Assembly: GCA_949286775.1 (NCBI GenBank)
Contig: CASEDW010000119.1
Location: forward strand, 1 to 8,980
Length of the DNA: 8,980 bases
Direction of reading: 5' to 3'
Source of the DNA: an uncultured Eubacteriales bacterium
GTDB taxonomy: Bacteria > Bacillota > Clostridia > Lachnospirales > Lachnospiraceae
Every line of letters starts with the position of its first letter. Position 1 is the first letter of the stretch. Below are positions 7,167-8,980 of this stretch, one piece after another. The translations under genes and the position numbers were made by a program. Below the pieces are notes generated by a model. That model searched no databases. It was given only the letters and a program-made list of their open reading frames with translations, and was not told the origin of the DNA.

Positions 7167-7207
7167 ATATACACAAATCCGTATGCAAGCATCCGGTTTG
7201 TGTATAT
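7167..7207 (-). other. Long stem-loop directly after the upstream glycosyltransferase stop
   Basis: ATATACACAAA (7167-7177) pairs over 11 bases with TTTGTGTATAT (7197-7207). CCG (7179-7181) pairs with CGG (7194-7196), and ATG (7183-7185) pairs with CAT (7190-7192). The structure forms because the end of the 7197-7220 repeat copy faces the inverted end of the 7036-7177 element. It begins at the TAA of the upstream gene and could protect that mRNA's 3' end or reduce read-through, although no T-run follows it. Confidence 0.55.
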
Positions 7208-7220
7208 TAGTTCCTTGGTA
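7197..7220. repeat. 24-bp exact direct repeat, copy 2 (overlaps the end of a glycosyltransferase gene)
   Basis: Same 24 bases as 7036-7059. The part at 7207-7220 encodes the last residues (Ile-Pro-Arg-Asn) and TAA of the glycosyltransferase at 8172-7207; the remainder is non-coding. With the imperfect extension to about 7245, roughly the last ten codons of that gene match the element's end. Confidence 0.9.
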
Positions 7221-8172
7221 TAAACACGTTTCTCCACAGTTCAAGTTGTATTGCAAAATAGTTTTTCAGGTATTTCATCCTGAATTTCTGTCTGTGTTTC
7301 TTTCCTTCATCGCTTTTCGCGAGCTTCTTTCCCTCTTTTAAACCCTTCGCGTATATTTCGCCGAATCCTTTTTTCTTAAAATAGAGACGCTTTATAAAAA
7401 ATCCCGCTGCCAGGAAGGGAGCGTTCAGTATTCTCTGACCAACCGGCATGTTTTTATAAATTATATAGACATTGTTTTTCGATGAAAGACTTACCTTAAA
7501 CTCATTGTGGGCTGAACCGGTAGTTCCGCTTCCTACATGTATGACTTTGGCGGCGGGTATATACCAGTTCTCATACCCCCTTATCTTAGCCCTGTAGCAC
7601 AGATCGAGATCTTCAAGATAGGCGAAATGATTTTCGTCCAGCATACCGAGTTCTATAAAAAGCTTTCTTCTGTATATCGCAGCTCCGGCACAGACGGAAA
7701 ATACCTTTTTTTCTCTGTTGAATTTTGAGGCTCTTCTGCCTTTTCCCCTGGCAAAAGCCCATCCAAGAGCGTTGTAAAGATCTCCCGCCGAATCAAGCAG
7801 AGTGTTGTCATTAACCGTCAGCATACATGAGGCGCATGCGAAGGCTTTTGGCTTTGACGCTATCGCCTTATACAGTTCTTCAACAAAATTTTCAAAGACA
7901 ACGGTGTCGTTATTTAAAAGCAGAACATATTCGGCGTCAGATGCGCTTACGCCCTCATTTACGGCTCTGCAAAATCCTGTGTTTTCTTTAAATGTTATCA
8001 GTCTGACATAAGGATATGAATTATTTATCATCTCAACGCTTCCGTCAGAAGAGCCGTTGTCAACGACTATAATCTCGAAGTCTTTCATGCTCTGCTTTTT
8101 GAGGGCTTCGAGACATGGTTCTAAAAAATGTTTACCGTTATAATTCGGAATTATCACCGACAGTCTGTTCAT
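7207..8172 (-). CDS. Family 2 glycosyltransferase (WbbL-type) with a repeat-derived C-terminus
   Basis: A 321-residue GT-A-fold GT2 enzyme, probably cytoplasmic or membrane-associated, that would extend the lipid-linked glycan. The N-terminus is LSVIIPNYNGKHFLEPCL (4-21). IIVVDNGSSDGS (34-45) binds the nucleotide. ENTGFCRAVNEG (63-74), LLLNNDT (84-90, the DXD-type metal site) and LEDLDLCYRAKIRGY (186-200, with catalytic-region E187/D188) match the WbbL-like group of rhamnosyl- and related transferases. A hydrophobic segment at about 250-260, then a Lys/Arg-rich tail (262-303), may bind the membrane. The start is supported by AGGAG (8181-8177) that overlaps the stop of the upstream glycosyltransferase, seven bases away; the two genes are surely cotranscribed. 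The oddity is at the 3' end: the last ten or so codons match a non-coding repeat copy at 7036 onward, so the natural C-terminus may have been replaced. The sugar donor cannot be told from sequence. Confidence 0.9.
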   Translation of the reverse strand: MNRLSVIIPNYNGKHFLEPCLEALKKQSMKDFEIIVVDNGSSDGSVEMINNSYPYVRLITFKENTGFCRAVNEGVSASDAEYVLLLNNDTVVFENFVEELYKAIASKPKAFACASCMLTVNDNTLLDSAGDLYNALGWAFARGKGRRASKFNREKKVFSVCAGAAIYRRKLFIELGMLDENHFAYLEDLDLCYRAKIRGYENWYIPAAKVIHVGSGTTGSAHNEFKVSLSSKNNVYIIYKNMPVGQRILNAPFLAAGFFIKRLYFKKKGFGEIYAKGLKEGKKLAKSDEGKKHRQKFRMKYLKNYFAIQLELWRNVFIPRN

Positions 8173-8179
8173 ATCACTC

Positions 8180-8980
8180 CTACTTTCCGGCTTTCAGCGA
8201 AAAGTTCCATTTCGATAATGTCAGATTCGGATTGTAATAAGGATCTCCTTTTTTCAGCAGGTCGATCCATCTAGTACGCATGAATTCAATCTCAGATTGA
8301 AATCTCCTTACCTTTTCTTCAGTATCTTCCGAACCTCTTGATTTTGATTCATAATGAGTCATCTCAACATAGGCGTCATATACGACGAGATATCCCATCT
8401 GACGCACGCGAAGGCACAGATCCACGTCGTTAAAGGCAACGGCCAGTTTTTCCTCAAAGCCGCCCGCTTCTTCAAAGACCTTTTTAGGCATCATCATACA
8501 TGCCGCCGTCACCGCTGAATAATCCACCTGGGTCGACGCTCTGTGAAGATAACCCGTTCTGTTTCCGGGCATATTTAAGAAAGCGTGACCCGCTATGCCG
8601 CCGATGCCGATTATGATTCCTGCATGCTGAATAGTTTTGTCCGGGAAATAGAGCTTGCATCCTACGACTCCGACATCCTTCCTCTGGGCGTTTCCAAGCA
8701 TCCCCTCTATCCAGTTTGGCGTTATAACTTCTATATCATTATTTACGAACAGCAGGTAATCGCCTTTTGCATGTCTTACGGCAAAATTGTTGATCGCCGA
8801 ATAATTGAATCCCTTATCCCAGGTGATAACCCGTATCCGTTCGTCTTTTTCAATCTCTTTATAGTAATCGAATATTTCTTCTGAGACGCTGTTGTTTTCT
8901 ACGACAATGATCTCAAAATTGCGGTATGTTGAAATATTCAGTATCGAATCTATACAGGTTTTAAGAGTAGACATATTGTC
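8180..8980 (-). CDS. Family 2 glycosyltransferase, C-terminal part (5' end outside window)
   Basis: 266 residues are visible and the frame is still open at the window edge. The apparent ATG at 8974 is not a real start: residues before and after it (DNMSTLKTCIDSIL) match the interior of the conserved N-terminal strand-helix region of this GT2 group, so the beginning of the fold is missing. Visible motifs, counting the first complete codon as 1, are EIIVVENNS (23-31), FVNNDIEVI (78-86, metal site), VGVVGCKLYFPDKTIQHAGI (103-122), SAVTAACMM (155-163), AFNDVDLCLRVRQMGY (182-197, ND in the usual ED position), HYESKSRGSEDT (209-220) and GDPYYNPNLTL (245-255). This set is typical of GT2 domains found in large clostridial and capsule glycosyltransferases, often as the last domain of a longer protein. 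Whether further domains precede it cannot be seen. It ends with TAG seven bases before the next glycosyltransferase and shares its transcript. Confidence 0.9.
   Translation of the reverse strand, partial: DNMSTLKTCIDSILNISTYRNFEIIVVENNSVSEEIFDYYKEIEKDERIRVITWDKGFNYSAINNFAVRHAKGDYLLFVNNDIEVITPNWIEGMLGNAQRKDVGVVGCKLYFPDKTIQHAGIIIGIGGIAGHAFLNMPGNRTGYLHRASTQVDYSAVTAACMMMPKKVFEEAGGFEEKLAVAFNDVDLCLRVRQMGYLVVYDAYVEMTHYESKSRGSEDTEEKVRRFQSEIEFMRTRWIDLLKKGDPYYNPNLTLSKWNFSLKAGK

Larger units (their letters stand above)
7036..7177 (-). mobile_element. MITE-like 142-bp element with terminal inverted repeats, non-coding
   Basis: The two ends match as an 11-base perfect inverted repeat (plus strand TTTGTGTATAT at 7036-7046 and ATATACACAAA at 7167-7177). 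The match extends imperfectly to about 18 bases, with AG and CC conserved farther in. Between them there is no gene but strong secondary structure, with hairpins at 7067-7098 and 7120-7138. The outer 24 bases of the 7036 end recur exactly at 7197-7220. Small size, matching inverted ends, dyad-rich interior, intergenic position and a second partial copy are typical of a miniature inverted-repeat element mobilised in trans. No clear target duplication was found; ATAC adjoins the 7036 end (7032-7035) and occurs three bases outside the other (7181-7184), which is weak. It could instead be a structured RNA leader or an intergenic repeat of another type. Confidence 0.55.

Noticed and set aside
7060..7206. 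An intrinsic terminator between the two glycosyltransferases and the sugar transferase unit
   Set aside because: Several hairpins are present, but none is followed by a run of T on the minus strand, so no Rho-independent terminator can be called.
7021..7206. A riboswitch or other named leader RNA before the sugar transferase gene
   Set aside because: The structured segment lies upstream of the strong promoter, so it would not be part of that transcript, and its inverted ends and second copy fit a repeat element better.

Overview
All seven protein-coding genes lie on the minus strand, so transcription runs from high to low coordinates. Strong AGGAG-type ribosome binding sites, frequent ATA and AGA codons, GC in the low 40s by eye, and protein types typical of anaerobic Firmicutes point to a Clostridia species, most likely Lachnospiraceae. 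The genus cannot be fixed from the sequence. The window joins a surface-glycan assembly locus to housekeeping genes.

Layout in transcription order. 8980-8180 is a family 2 glycosyltransferase cut by the window edge. 8172-7207 is a second GT2 enzyme, seven bases downstream. A 254-base non-coding gap (6953-7206) follows. It holds a small element with terminal inverted repeats (7036-7177), several hairpins, a second copy of the element's end fused to the end of the preceding gene, and then a near-consensus SigA promoter (-35 at 7009-7014, -10 at 6986-6991, 17-base spacer). That promoter starts a tightly packed unit: a membrane polyprenyl-phosphate sugar-1-phosphate transferase (6952-5552), an LCP-family glycan ligase (5529-4210), a rhamnosyltransferase-like GT2 (4164-3193), an M16C metallopeptidase (3192-283), and the start of the Era GTPase (255-1, cut by the window edge).

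How the genes fit together. The sugar-1-phosphate transferase loads the first sugar onto undecaprenyl phosphate. The three GT2 enzymes would extend the lipid-linked oligosaccharide. The LCP protein would move the finished polymer onto peptidoglycan or another wall acceptor. Flippase, polymerase and nucleotide-sugar synthesis genes are not in the window and presumably lie upstream. The M16C peptidase and Era have no evident link to glycan assembly, but spacing puts them in the same transcription unit, since no terminator is visible between 6952 and 1.

The most unusual structure is the 7036-7220 region: a MITE-like element whose end sequence is repeated exactly at the 3' end of the upstream glycosyltransferase, where it supplies that gene's last codons and stop. 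A possible 7-codon leader cistron that overlaps the start of the 4164-3193 gene is a smaller point of interest. No RNA genes, CRISPR arrays, tRNAs or intrinsic terminators were recognised.
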